34,060 bases of DNA. It comes from Verrucomicrobiota bacterium (GTDB lineage: Bacteria > Verrucomicrobiota > Verrucomicrobiia > Limisphaerales > UBA11358). The notes beneath the pieces were generated by a model. It searched no databases, was not told the DNA's origin, and saw nothing but the letters and a program-made list of their open reading frames with translations. Positions 8,241 through 16,870 of this stretch are shown piece after piece (the first letter of the stretch is position 1; each line of letters opens with the position of its first letter). The position numbers and the translations under genes were made by a program. Location: contig JAGWNY010000033.1 of the NCBI GenBank assembly GCA_028872915.1, positions 1 through 34,060 of the forward strand, in the 5' to 3' direction.

Positions 8241-10211
8241 ATGGCATCCGATTCTCATCCGGCAAGGATTTTTGTTTGGATTTGCGGGGTCGTTTGCGCG
8301 AGCACTCTGGCAACGTCCGTTCAAACCGTCGCGGCCGGCGCTTCGGTTGTCCGGTTTGCGCCGCCGGAGGGCTGGGTAAGACCGCAATTTTTCGGCCGGC
8401 AATTTCCCACGAACCTGGAAGCCGGCACGGACGAACGCGTGCTGTTGCTGGACAGGCAAATCAATGCCGTTGAAAACGAAACTTTCGTCCATTCGGTCAG
8501 GCAAATTCTTACGATAGACGGCGTTCAAAATGGTTCAACCCTGACGATAGATTTTAATCCAACCTGCAAAACCTTGATTTGGCATTGGGCGCGCATTTGG
8601 CGCAATGGGCGGTATTTTGACCGCCTTGACACAAATCAGGTGAGAATCGTGCAACAGGAACAAGGTTTGGACCAGTTCATTTTGGACGGTGAACAATCGG
8701 CCGTTCTCGTATTGAACGATGTTCGCGTGGGCGACATCATTGACTATGCCTACTCGATCCAGGGCGCCAATCCGGTTTTTGGCGCCCACTTTTCGGCCGA
8801 TGTGCCCGTGCAGATGGAAGAACCGGCTGAACGGTTGTTAACACGCGTGCTGTGGCCAACCGGAAGGCCGCTCTTTGCCAAAACACATGGATGTTCAATT
8901 GAGCCTTTTGCAATACCCCGCCAGAAGACCATTGAGTACGTCTGGGACGTGAAGGACGCGCCCGGCTTGACTTCCGAAGACTCGCTGCCCGCATGGTGCG
9001 ACCCGGAACCATGGGTCCAATTAAGCGATTTCCGAACATGGACAAAGGTGAATCAATGGGCGCTGGCCTTGTTTCGGGTTGCTTCGCCGCTCTCGCCTGA
9101 ATTATCCGGGAAAATTACGGAATGGAAACGCATCCGCGACCGGCAGCAGCAAATTTTGGCCGTCTTGCGATTCGTTCAGGACAACGTGCGTTATTTCGGA
9201 ATTGAAATCGGGGCCAGCGCCGAAAAACCCGCGAACCCTTCAACGGTCTTTGCCCGGCGTTACGGCGATTGCAAGGACAAATCGCTGTTGTTCGTCACGA
9301 TCCTTCGCGCCCTCGGAATCGGAGCTTATCCGGTTTTGGTGAATGCCACGCTACAGAAGGGAATCGAGGATTGGCAACCGTCGGCGGGCGCCTTTGACCA
9401 TTGTATCGCGGTGGTGCAAAGCGACGGCCAGAGTTATTGGCTTGATCCGACCATCAATTACCAGGGCGGGCCGCTCGCCGCGCACTATCTGCCAGACTAC
9501 GGATGCGGCCTGGTGATTTCCCCCGCAACGACGGGTTTGACCGTCATACCGCCCTCGAAGGATTCCGCATGCACGACCACAACGGAATACTTCCAGATCG
9601 GGCGATACAGGGAACCGTCCAGTCTCAAAGTAGTCACTGTCGCCGAAGGCGGCGATGCCGACCGTTTACGGGCGCTGTTCGCCACAACGAAACGCAGTGA
9701 TGTTGAGAAAAATTATACCCATTTCCATTCGGCCGCTTATCCGGGAATCACAATGTCCGCGCCCATTGCCGTCGCGGATGATCGGCAGGATAACCGGATT
9801 CAAACCACCGAATTTTATTCGATTGGCAATATGTGGACGCGGTCGGCCTCGGATGGAAGGTATCGTTGCGAATTTTATCCCTCCGGTATTGCCGCTTTGC
9901 TGGAGGCGCCCGTTGATACGGACCGAAAGTTCCCGCTGGGAATCCGTTTTCCAGACCACCGGATTTTGCGCACCGAAGTCACCCTGGCGAAAGCGTGGCC
10001 GTCCAGCGTGGAGAGGAAGGTGATCACCAACCCCGCCTTTACGTTCCGCAGGTCCTGCCGCTGTGAAGGCAACAAGCTGGACATGGAATATGAATATCAG
10101 TCGCAGGCGGATTCGGTCGCCCCGGCGCAAGTCAGCCAATATATACAGCAGCTTGACCAGTGCTCACAATCACTGGGTTATGGATTGATTTGGAGCAGCC
10201 GATGGCGGTAA
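8241..10211 (+). CDS. Exported DUF3857 / transglutaminase-like protein
   Basis: Predicted secreted protein of 656 aa with an N-terminal DUF3857 beta-rich domain followed by a transglutaminase-like cysteine-protease fold. The likely triad is visible: C344 in Y-G-D-C-K-D-K, H387 in F-D-H-C, and D402 in Y-W-L-D-P-T. The segment R-F-V-Q-D-N-V-R-Y-F-G-I-E just upstream of C344 is typical of these proteins. A start at 8241 places a hydrophobic signal peptide directly at the N-terminus; the frame is open a little further up (8202) but that would bury the signal. No strong ribosome-binding site. Substrate unknown; related proteins occur in the envelope of Bacteroidota and Verrucomicrobiota. Confidence 0.82.
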   Translation: MASDSHPARIFVWICGVVCASTLATSVQTVAAGASVVRFAPPEGWVRPQFFGRQFPTNLEAGTDERVLLLDRQINAVENETFVHSVRQILTIDGVQNGSTLTIDFNPTCKTLIWHWARIWRNGRYFDRLDTNQVRIVQQEQGLDQFILDGEQSAVLVLNDVRVGDIIDYAYSIQGANPVFGAHFSADVPVQMEEPAERLLTRVLWPTGRPLFAKTHGCSIEPFAIPRQKTIEYVWDVKDAPGLTSEDSLPAWCDPEPWVQLSDFRTWTKVNQWALALFRVASPLSPELSGKITEWKRIRDRQQQILAVLRFVQDNVRYFGIEIGASAEKPANPSTVFARRYGDCKDKSLLFVTILRALGIGAYPVLVNATLQKGIEDWQPSAGAFDHCIAVVQSDGQSYWLDPTINYQGGPLAAHYLPDYGCGLVISPATTGLTVIPPSKDSACTTTTEYFQIGRYREPSSLKVVTVAEGGDADRLRALFATTKRSDVEKNYTHFHSAAYPGITMSAPIAVADDRQDNRIQTTEFYSIGNMWTRSASDGRYRCEFYPSGIAALLEAPVDTDRKFPLGIRFPDHRILRTEVTLAKAWPSSVERKVITNPAFTFRRSCRCEGNKLDMEYEYQSQADSVAPAQVSQYIQQLDQCSQSLGYGLIWSSRWR

Positions 10212-10214
10212 TCC

Positions 10215-10239
10215 CGGCGGGAAACGTCCGTTCCCGCCG
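10215..10239. terminator. Hairpin between convergent genes
   Basis: CGGCGGGAA (10215-10223) and TTCCCGCCG (10231-10239) form a perfect 9-bp stem with a 7-nt loop, four bases past the DUF3857 stop and before the convergent SPFH gene end. No long T-run follows on either strand, so it may stop transcription weakly or protect 3' ends. Confidence 0.55.
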
Positions 10240-10260
10240 ACGGCCGTCCTCGGCAGATGC

Positions 10261-11061
10261 CTATTTCCCAATGGCGGAATCAATAAAGGGGATGGCGCCG
10301 GTTCCGACAAATTGCGGCAGAACGCCATTCCACTTTTGAATGGCCATCAGTTGAATATAGGCGGCGCCGCCTTGCGCCTGAATTGCCTTGGCTTGAATCG
10401 CAATGGCCTTCGCTTCGCCATCGGCCCTCGCCACGGACTGCTCGGCCTCATATTGAACCTGGGCAAGCTTGTTTTTGGCCGCCAGGGCATTTTGTTCGGC
10501 CGTCACTTTGGCTTCAATGGCCTGGTTGAATACGGAAGAAAAGCTGAAATTGACAATTGACACCGCTTCAACCTTGATCCCTACCGGAGTCAGTTTGCGA
10601 GAGAGGAGGTCCTCGATTCCCGACCGGACTTTTTCACGATCTGTGATAAGCTGTTCGGCGGTGTATTCGGCCATGGTCGCCTTTACGGATTCCTGCATGG
10701 CGGGCGCCACGACGGTATCGAGATAGCTCGGCCCTATCGTCTGATAGACATTTGCCGCGTGGGAAGACTGGAGCGAGAGATTCAAAGTAATGGTGGCCTG
10801 CACCTCCTGCAGATCGCTCGATGAACATTCCGTATCCACCTGTTCCTTCTGGATTCGCACGTCCATGGGTATTACATGCATGACCCAGGGGGTCTTGGTG
10901 TAAAAGCCGGCCGGTTTGATTTCCCCCGTCACGGCGCCCATTTTCAAGACGACGCCAACGTATCCGGCGGGAACAGTCCCCCATGAACCAAACGCATACA
11001 TCAATACCAGGCATAGAAGCAGGAATGCGACTATGGCTCCAACAACCTGACCCGTCTTCAT
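10261..11061 (-). CDS. SPFH/Band 7 (prohibitin-family) membrane protein
   Basis: Membrane-anchored scaffold protein of 266 aa. One N-terminal transmembrane segment (about residues 6-26) is followed by the SPFH/Band 7 domain (V-P-A-G-Y-V-G-V-V near 31-39, then D-V-R-I-Q-K-E-Q) and an Ala/Glu/Lys-rich coiled coil (E-A-K-V-T-A-E-Q-N-A-L-A-A-K), the prohibitin/HflC pattern. Such proteins form ring assemblies that organise membrane domains or restrain FtsH-type proteases. The start at 11061 is chosen because AAAGGAAAGG lies just upstream and the transmembrane segment then begins the protein; a start at 11124 would overlap the upstream small gene. That small gene ends one base before this ATG. Confidence 0.85.
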   Translation of the reverse strand: MKTGQVVGAIVAFLLLCLVLMYAFGSWGTVPAGYVGVVLKMGAVTGEIKPAGFYTKTPWVMHVIPMDVRIQKEQVDTECSSSDLQEVQATITLNLSLQSSHAANVYQTIGPSYLDTVVAPAMQESVKATMAEYTAEQLITDREKVRSGIEDLLSRKLTPVGIKVEAVSIVNFSFSSVFNQAIEAKVTAEQNALAAKNKLAQVQYEAEQSVARADGEAKAIAIQAKAIQAQGGAAYIQLMAIQKWNGVLPQFVGTGAIPFIDSAIGK

Positions 11062-11062
11062 T

Positions 11063-11176
11063 TTATTTTCCTTTCCTTTCACGTTGTTTGTTTTGTCGGG
11101 AAATCGCCCAAACGATGATGACACAGGAAATCACAATGCAAAAGACCAGGATGATGAATTCAATGACTTTTTCCAT
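11063..11176 (-). CDS. 37-aa single-pass membrane peptide coupled to the SPFH gene
   Basis: A short frame encodes 37 residues starting M-E-K-V-I-E-F and ending in a basic tail R-Q-N-K-Q-R-E-R-K-G-K. Between them lies a ~20-residue hydrophobic stretch of Ile, Val, Leu, Phe and Trp, a clear transmembrane segment. The positive-inside rule puts the C-terminus in the cytoplasm. Its TAA (11065-11063) is separated by one base from the ATG of the SPFH gene, and its last codons contain that gene's ribosome-binding site, so the two are probably translationally coupled. It may be an accessory subunit of the SPFH complex; this is inference. No strong ribosome-binding site of its own was found. Confidence 0.62.
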   Translation of the reverse strand: MEKVIEFIILVFCIVISCVIIVWAISRQNKQRERKGK

Positions 11177-11332
11177 GGTTGGGGCGGAATGTATTCATGG
11201 GAATTGGAAATCGTTGTTCAGCGCGTTTGCCGTGAAATTAGCACACGGCCCCCGTTTGCAAAGGAAATAAAGTGACAGCCGCGCGCAATTGTCCTCGAAT
11301 TTTGGCGCATTCACGGGAATATTTCCAAATCA

Positions 11333-12694
11333 ATGGGCCAAACCGATCCCGCAACGCCGCGCGAATCGTTTCCGCCGGGCATTGTTCATGCCTGGCTCTT
11401 CGCCCTCTTTAACGGTCTTTCCTATCAGATTGTCCTGGGCAGTCCGATGATCCTTTATGCCAAATCCCTTCACGCCAGCGCCACGGTCCTGGGCATTATT
11501 GCCGGCATGATGCCCACGCTCGTGATCTTTCAAATCCCGGCGGTCAACTACATCGCCAATATCGGTTACAAGCGTTTTGTCATCGGCGGTTGGGGCATCC
11601 GCACGGTTTTTATATTCGGAATCGCCCTCGTTCCGTTGGCTTCCACGTTTCTGGACCACGCAACCTTGCTCGCCCTCATCCTCATGCTCTTGTTCGGCTT
11701 CAATCTCGTGCGCGGGATTTCCAGTTGCGCGTGGCTTCCCTGGATGACGCATCTGTCTCCCGAATCCCTCCGGGGCAAATACGTTTGTCGCGACGCCGCG
11801 ATGTCCAACCTCGGCAGCTTCCTGACCATCCTGGCCGCCGCGCTTTGTCTGGGCGCCCGACCGCGTCCCTGGCAATTCACCGTGATCTTTGCGTTTAGCG
11901 CGATTATGGGTTGGGCCAGCCTGATCTTTCTGGCCCGCGTTCCTGATGCGCCCATTCCCGATGCAATCCGCCGCTCCAGAAATGCCGTCCCCTGGCTGGC
12001 CATGCTGCGTCATCCGCCCTTCCAAAAACTCCTGCGCGTGATCGTGGCGTGGTCCGTGGCTTATGGCGGCATGTCGGCATTTGTCGTCGCGTTTTTGAAG
12101 GCAAGCCTCGGAATGAGCGACGAAAAGATCCTGTTCCTTACCTCCATGACATTCCTGGGCGGCCTCTCGAGCCTGGGATTTCTCGGCTCGCGACTTGACA
12201 ATCTGGGCAGCCGGCCCGTCCTGCTTTTTTCCTTCAGCCTCTGGCTTGCGATCATGGCCGCATGGATCGGGCTGGCCGGCGGCGCGTGGCCCGCCAGTGT
12301 GACACTCGTGCTCGTCCTGGAATTTCTGATGGGCCTCTTCGCCGCGCTCATCGGCATGGCCGCCAATCGTCTCGCCATGGCCATCATTCCGCCCATGGGC
12401 CGCAACCATTTTTTTGTCCTCTACTCCGTGGCCGCCAACCTCACCCTCGGACTGGTTCCAGTGGCCTGGGGTCTGCTCATTGACGCCGTGGGCGACCAGC
12501 AATGGAATTGGGCCGGCCTGTCGTGGAACCGTTACACGGTGTTTTTTGGCGCCGTGGCCGTCGTTTTTTTCATCGCTTTCGCCTTGGCGCGGCGTCTGGA
12601 TGAACCCCGGGCCGTGAGCATGGAAAAATTGCTGACCCAATTGCTGATTGAATCACCGCAACGATTTTGGCTGCGCTTCTGGCCAAGAAGTTGA
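11333..12694 (+). CDS. Major facilitator superfamily transporter
   Basis: Inner-membrane secondary transporter of 453 aa. About twelve hydrophobic helices can be counted, split by a central polar loop near residues 200-225 (R-V-P-D-A-P-I-P-D-A-I-R-R-S), as in MFS proteins. The loop after helix 4 contains S-P-E-S-L-R-G-K-Y, a variant of the conserved small/acidic-basic MFS loop. Substrate cannot be told from sequence. It is divergent from the small membrane peptide/SPFH pair; the 156-bp gap between them holds both promoters. The DsbD-family gene follows 59 bp downstream in the same direction. Confidence 0.8.
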   Translation: MGQTDPATPRESFPPGIVHAWLFALFNGLSYQIVLGSPMILYAKSLHASATVLGIIAGMMPTLVIFQIPAVNYIANIGYKRFVIGGWGIRTVFIFGIALVPLASTFLDHATLLALILMLLFGFNLVRGISSCAWLPWMTHLSPESLRGKYVCRDAAMSNLGSFLTILAAALCLGARPRPWQFTVIFAFSAIMGWASLIFLARVPDAPIPDAIRRSRNAVPWLAMLRHPPFQKLLRVIVAWSVAYGGMSAFVVAFLKASLGMSDEKILFLTSMTFLGGLSSLGFLGSRLDNLGSRPVLLFSFSLWLAIMAAWIGLAGGAWPASVTLVLVLEFLMGLFAALIGMAANRLAMAIIPPMGRNHFFVLYSVAANLTLGLVPVAWGLLIDAVGDQQWNWAGLSWNRYTVFFGAVAVVFFIAFALARRLDEPRAVSMEKLLTQLLIESPQRFWLRFWPRS

Positions 12695-12753
12695 CGCAAG
12701 TGCTCCCATAAATTTGCTTCAAATGCCGCCCCGATTATGGCATCCAATTGTTG

Positions 12754-14970
12754 ATGCGCCATGTAGCCGCCATTCTGCTGTTTGTTTTGGCCATTGCCTC
12801 CGGCGCACGCGCGCAATCCGCATCCTCCGCCTTGCCGTCCTTCGCCTCCCCTTCCGCCCGCCACACCAGCGCCCGGCTCATTTTATCGGCTACGAGCGCG
12901 AAACCGGGCGACACCATTTGGGCCGGCCTGGATATGAAAATGGAGCCGGGCTGGCATACCTACTGGCAAAATCCGGGCGCGGCCGGCCTTCCCACGACCA
13001 TTCATTGGCAATTGCCAGCCGGCATATCGGCCGGGCCGATTGAATGGCCGTTGCCGGAAAAATTCCCTCCCCTCGACGTCGTCGCTTACGGCTACACCAA
13101 TGAAGTCGTATTGCTGGTCGCATTGAAAATCCAGACAAATGCGGCATTGGGACCCATTGATTTGAAAGCGCGGGTTTCGTGGCTGGAATGCAAGGACGTC
13201 TGCATCCCCGCCAGCCAATCCGTCGCCGCGGCGTTGAACGTTGGCAGGAACACCATTGGGTCGCCGGATGCGGGAACCATCGAATCATGGCGGCAGAGAG
13301 TGCCGCCGCCCAATGGCAACGTCTCCATTCACGCATGGTGGGGCGGACCGGCCAACGGCGGCACGCGCCCGCTCATCATTCAAGGAGCGCCTTTGGTTGA
13401 GACGAAGCCGTGGTATCTTGCGCCCGGCGATTTTTATCCCGCCGCGGCCGACGATTACGAAATTGAAGGGGCCACGGAACAACTCGGCGACCCGTTCAAT
13501 CCCACCGCGTTCCGCATCCGAAAAACAGTGAAAAAATTTTCCGGCAACTGGCCGGCGGAATTGCGCGGCGTCATCGTCATACAAAACGGCCGGCAGGGTT
13601 TTCAGGTCAAGTTTCCAGTCGCCGGCCAACCGCCGGCCAATGCATCCGCCTCCATGGCGGCGGCCCGCGCGCCGCTGTCGTCCTCCGCGCCGTCGGGTGG
13701 GCGTGGCCTTGCATTGGAACTCGTTGCGGCGTTCATTGGCGGCCTGATCTTGAACGTAATGCCCTGTGTTCTGCCGGTCATTGCTTTAAAAGTCCTTGCC
13801 TTTGTCCGGGAAGCCCACAGCGAACCGCGGCGCGTGCGTTATTTGGGCGTGATTTATGTCCTGGGAGTTCTTGTTTCCTTTCTGGCATTGGCAGGCGTCG
13901 TCATTGGGGTCAGGGCCGCCGGCCACGCGGCGGGATGGGGAATGCAATTCGCCAGCCCTGTTTTTGTCGTTTGCCTCACCCTCCTCGTCACGCTCGTCGC
14001 GTTGAACCTCTTTGGCGTCTTTGAAGTGGTCCTGGGCGGGCGCGCCGCGGATGCGGCAGGCCGTCTGGCGTCCAGGCATGGCGCACCCGGCGCGTTTTTC
14101 AACGGCGTCCTGGCCACCGCCCTCGCGACGTCCTGCACGTCCCCGTTCCTTGCCGGCGCGGTCGGTTTCGCGTTGCCGCAGCCAGGCGCAGCCATTGTGA
14201 TCGTCTTTTTTCTGGCCATTGGCCTGGGTCTGGCCACGCCTTATGTGGTGCTCATTTGGAATCCCGCCCTGCTGAAATTCCTGCCCAAGCCCGGCCCGTG
14301 GATGGAAAAATTCAAAATCGCGATGGGCTTTCCCATGCTCGCGACAGCCCTCTGGCTGTTGAATCTGGTGTATGACGATTACGGCAGAAATGTCTTTTGG
14401 TTGGGCCTGTTCCTGGTCGTCCTCGCCTTGTCCGCGTGGATTTTTGGCGAATTTGTCCAGCGCGGACGAAAACACCGCGCCATTGCATTTGTAATTGCCC
14501 TGCTTTTTCTTGGCTTCGGATACGTTTACGCCCTGGAAAAAGGACTGCGCTGGCGACAGCCGATTGTTCCCGGCACTCCCGCTACCGCGGAAACCGAAGG
14601 CGGAATTGTCTGGCAACCCTGGTCGCGCGCGGCCGTCACCGAAGCTCGCGCCGCGGGCCATCCCGTGTTGGTGGATTTTACCGCCGACTGGTGCCTCACC
14701 TGCCAGATCAACAAACGCATTGCCATTGAAACGCCCGCGGTCGAGCAGGAGTTAAAGACCCTCCATGCCGTCATATTCACCGCCGATTACACTCATTATT
14801 CCGACAGCATCACCCGCGAACTCAACCGCTATCATCGCGCCGGCGTGCCCTTGGTCCTGGTGTATCCCAAAGACCCCTCCGCCCCGGCCATTGTCCTGCC
14901 CTCGATTCTGACGCCCGGCATAGTCTTGAACGCCCTTCAAACGGCGACAAAAGGCGCGCCGAAAAACTGA
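12754..14970 (+). CDS. DsbD-family thiol:disulfide interchange protein
   Basis: Transports reducing equivalents from cytoplasmic thioredoxin across the inner membrane to extracytoplasmic thiols (738 aa). A signal peptide (M-R-H-V-A-A-I-L-L-F to G-A-R-A) leads a periplasmic DsbD-N/ScsB-like domain with cysteine pair C146/C150 (E-C-K-D-V-C). The central membrane domain carries the redox cysteines C338 (N-V-M-P-C-V-L-P) and C461 (T-S-C-T-S-P-F). A C-terminal thioredoxin-like domain has W-C-L-T-C (C647, C650). All three cysteine pairs are present, so it should be active. Frame is open to a TTG at 12748, but the ATG at 12754 starts the signal peptide. The N-terminal domain is closer to the ScsB type than to E. 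coli DsbD, so I leave the symbol blank. Confidence 0.9.
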   Translation: MRHVAAILLFVLAIASGARAQSASSALPSFASPSARHTSARLILSATSAKPGDTIWAGLDMKMEPGWHTYWQNPGAAGLPTTIHWQLPAGISAGPIEWPLPEKFPPLDVVAYGYTNEVVLLVALKIQTNAALGPIDLKARVSWLECKDVCIPASQSVAAALNVGRNTIGSPDAGTIESWRQRVPPPNGNVSIHAWWGGPANGGTRPLIIQGAPLVETKPWYLAPGDFYPAAADDYEIEGATEQLGDPFNPTAFRIRKTVKKFSGNWPAELRGVIVIQNGRQGFQVKFPVAGQPPANASASMAAARAPLSSSAPSGGRGLALELVAAFIGGLILNVMPCVLPVIALKVLAFVREAHSEPRRVRYLGVIYVLGVLVSFLALAGVVIGVRAAGHAAGWGMQFASPVFVVCLTLLVTLVALNLFGVFEVVLGGRAADAAGRLASRHGAPGAFFNGVLATALATSCTSPFLAGAVGFALPQPGAAIVIVFFLAIGLGLATPYVVLIWNPALLKFLPKPGPWMEKFKIAMGFPMLATALWLLNLVYDDYGRNVFWLGLFLVVLALSAWIFGEFVQRGRKHRAIAFVIALLFLGFGYVYALEKGLRWRQPIVPGTPATAETEGGIVWQPWSRAAVTEARAAGHPVLVDFTADWCLTCQINKRIAIETPAVEQELKTLHAVIFTADYTHYSDSITRELNRYHRAGVPLVLVYPKDPSAPAIVLPSILTPGIVLNALQTATKGAPKN

Positions 14971-15007
14971 GCGCGTTTTCCACGTGCCTCCGCGGCAATT
15001 TTTTGCT

Positions 15008-15052
15008 GGAGCGTTTTAAAAAATAATGTGGCCGTTCGGAGCGGGGATTTTT
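15008..15052 (+). repeat. Half copy (A) of the palindromic repeat family
   Basis: Starting with GGAGCGTTTTAAAAAATAAT and ending in GCGGGGATTTTT, this 45-bp segment is nearly identical to the left arm of the element at 29836-30014 and to the half copy at 29607-29668. It lies between the convergent ends of the DsbD-family and YkgJ-family genes. The match ends at the stop codon of the YkgJ gene, so the insertion defines that gene's 3' end. Confidence 0.7.
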
Positions 15053-15543
15053 TAGCCGTCTGGCGCGTAAAATTCCTTTGCCAGAAACAAGTTGAGCCGG
15101 TGGACAGTCAGTTGCAGATCCGCCAGGGCATCCAGATCGTTTCGCGACATCCGGCCCCCCTTCGCGGCTCGCTGGCACGCCTCAAAGCGCCGGCTCAACG
15201 GCAGGTGTGCATCGGCAAATCCGAGCCGCGACAGTCCATTTTCAACCACTCCGGTTAGCCGTTGCGCCTCCCGGACCGTTCGCAGGGCGGCTTCGGCCGT
15301 CTTCGCCCCATTCTGGACGGCCCGCAACTGTTTGCATTCAAATTTCCGGCAACGCGAAGGCCGGTCATCGTAAATCGCGCACGCGCCGCTGTCCGCCAGG
15401 AAAGCCGGGCACGGCTGCGCGACCCGCGGCCCGGCCGAAAACAGCGGTGATTTATCGCCATTCTCACGCCGCACGTCGGCAAAGAGCGCGCCGTTGCAGC
15501 ACAGGCCGCATTGCATGCAAATCGTTTCCACCGGCCGGTTCAC
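15052..15543 (-). CDS. YkgJ-family cysteine-cluster protein
   Basis: Small cytoplasmic protein of 163 aa. The N-terminal cluster C-M-Q-C-G-L-C-C (9-16), a central C-P-A-F-L...C-A-I-Y and Y-D-D-R-P-S-R-C-R-K-F-E-C match the YkgJ family (zinc or Fe-S binding, CxxCxxCC type). The C-terminal half is helical and unconserved. Function in the family is not established. The GTG start at 15543 overlaps the TGA of the exonuclease III gene (GTGA), indicating translational coupling with it. The 3' end abuts a repeat element, which may have replaced or trimmed the original C-terminus. Confidence 0.8.
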   Translation of the reverse strand: MNRPVETICMQCGLCCNGALFADVRRENGDKSPLFSAGPRVAQPCPAFLADSGACAIYDDRPSRCRKFECKQLRAVQNGAKTAEAALRTVREAQRLTGVVENGLSRLGFADAHLPLSRRFEACQRAAKGGRMSRNDLDALADLQLTVHRLNLFLAKEFYAPDG

Positions 15544-16301
15544 GCCGCCGCCTCCAATTCAATTCCCAGCGGACAATGATCGCTCCCCGCGACCTCCTGC
15601 CGGATGAAAGCAGTTTTCAGTCGAGCCCGCAGTTGCTTTGAAATGAGGAAATAGTCGAGTCGCCAGCCCACGTTCCGCGACCGCGCCCCCGAAAAAACGC
15701 TCCACCAGGTGTACTGTCCCCCGCCCTTCTCAAATTCGCGAAACGTATCCACAAACCCCGCATCCACAAACGCCCCAAAACCCGCCCGCTCCTCCGCCGT
15801 AAAACCATGGTTATGAATGTTCGCGCGCGGGTTGGCCAGGTCCAATTCCGTGTGCGCCACGTTCAAGTCACCGCAAAAAATCACCGGCTTTTTCCTTTCC
15901 AACTCCTTCAAATAACCCAGAAAATCCGCGTCCCATTTTTGCCTGTAGCCCAATCGCGATAAATCACGCTTTGAATTGGGCGCATACACGTTCACAAGAA
16001 AAAAATCATTGAATTCGGCGGCCAGCACGCGTCCTTCTTCGTCGTGCTCCGCCATGCCCATGTGCGGAATCACCTTGAGGGGGCGGATTTTCGAAAAAAT
16101 CGCCGTGCCGGAATACCCTTTGCGCCGCGCGCAATTCCACCACGTTGTATAATGCCGGGGCCAAAGCTGTTCAATGTCGTCCGGACTGCACTTGATCTCT
16201 TGCAGGCAAAGAACGTCCGGCGCCTCGGTGTCGAGAAATTCCAGAAAATTTTTCTTCAAGACGGACCGCAGCCCGTTGACGTTCCAGGAAATGAATTTCA
16301 C
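15540..16301 (-). CDS. xth: Exodeoxyribonuclease III / AP endonuclease
   Basis: Base-excision-repair nuclease of the ExoIII (XthA) family, 253 aa, close to the E. coli length. Visible motifs: N-G-L-R (metal/DNA), L-Q-E-I-K with catalytic Glu near 35, Y-S-G-T-A-I-F, V-Y-A-P-N-S, G-D-L-N-V-A-H (Asp/Asn), W-R-L-D-Y-F-L-I and the terminal S-D-H-C-P-L His-Asp pair. It cleaves 5' of abasic sites and removes 3' blocking groups using Mg2+. First gene of a two-gene unit with the overlapping YkgJ-family gene. Confidence 0.95.
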   Translation of the reverse strand: MKFISWNVNGLRSVLKKNFLEFLDTEAPDVLCLQEIKCSPDDIEQLWPRHYTTWWNCARRKGYSGTAIFSKIRPLKVIPHMGMAEHDEEGRVLAAEFNDFFLVNVYAPNSKRDLSRLGYRQKWDADFLGYLKELERKKPVIFCGDLNVAHTELDLANPRANIHNHGFTAEERAGFGAFVDAGFVDTFREFEKGGGQYTWWSVFSGARSRNVGWRLDYFLISKQLRARLKTAFIRQEVAGSDHCPLGIELEAAA

Positions 16302-16359
16302 CCCGCCAGTTTATCCCATCTTCACCACACTGGAAAGGCTTTGGCGGGGCGCGCGCGCC

Positions 16360-16743
16360 TCACGCGCTGAAGCTTTCGCCGCAGGAACAGGTCGTCGCCG
16401 CGTTCGGGTTGCGCACCTTGAACCCCCCGTCCAGCGCCTCCACGTAATCCAATTCGCTGCCCGTCACGTAGAGCGCGCTCTTGGGGTCCACCACCACCCG
16501 CACTCCGCTGCTTTCCACCAGAATGTCCCGGCTCGCCGGTCCGTCCTGCAAATCCATTTTGTATTGCAGACCCGAACAGCCCCCGCCGATCACGGCCATC
16601 CGCAGCACGCCGTTTGCCCGGCCCTGTTTGGCCAGCAACGACGAGACCTTTTGCCCGGCTCCCGCCGTCAGTTTCACCAGCCGCTCATCCCCCATCCGAA
16701 CATTCGCCGGGCCGCCATTCTGCCTCGAAACATTTGCAATCAT
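16360..16743 (-). CDS. IscA/ErpA-type iron-sulfur carrier protein
   Basis: A-type carrier that binds Fe-S clusters and passes them to apo-proteins (127 aa from this start). The three conserved cysteines are present: one in G-G-G-C-S-G-L-Q-Y and two in the C-S-C-G-E-S-F tail, preceded by N-P-N-A. V-V-D-P-K-S and G-S-E-L-D-Y-V are typical of the HesB/IscA fold. A second start 48 bp downstream (16695, M-G-D-E-R-L) would give 111 aa, closer to E. coli ErpA; neither has a clear ribosome-binding site. It is divergent from an HscB-like gene, another Fe-S assembly factor. Confidence 0.9.
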   Translation of the reverse strand: MIANVSRQNGGPANVRMGDERLVKLTAGAGQKVSSLLAKQGRANGVLRMAVIGGGCSGLQYKMDLQDGPASRDILVESSGVRVVVDPKSALYVTGSELDYVEALDGGFKVRNPNAATTCSCGESFSA

Positions 16744-16870
16744 ACTTTAGGACGCTCTGCAAATTACCCGCACAGCAGGCCCGCGTCAATTGCGCGCGGT
16801 AATAACCCGGCCAATTTTCGCCGCCAATTTCATTTGCGCTTCCCACGTTGCGCCGCGAAAATGCCGGTTC

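Noticed and set aside
11330..12640. 436-codon open frame antisense to the MFS transporter
   Set aside because: The translation is rich in His, Gly, Gln and Glu with no hydrophobic or domain pattern; it is a shadow of the transporter gene.
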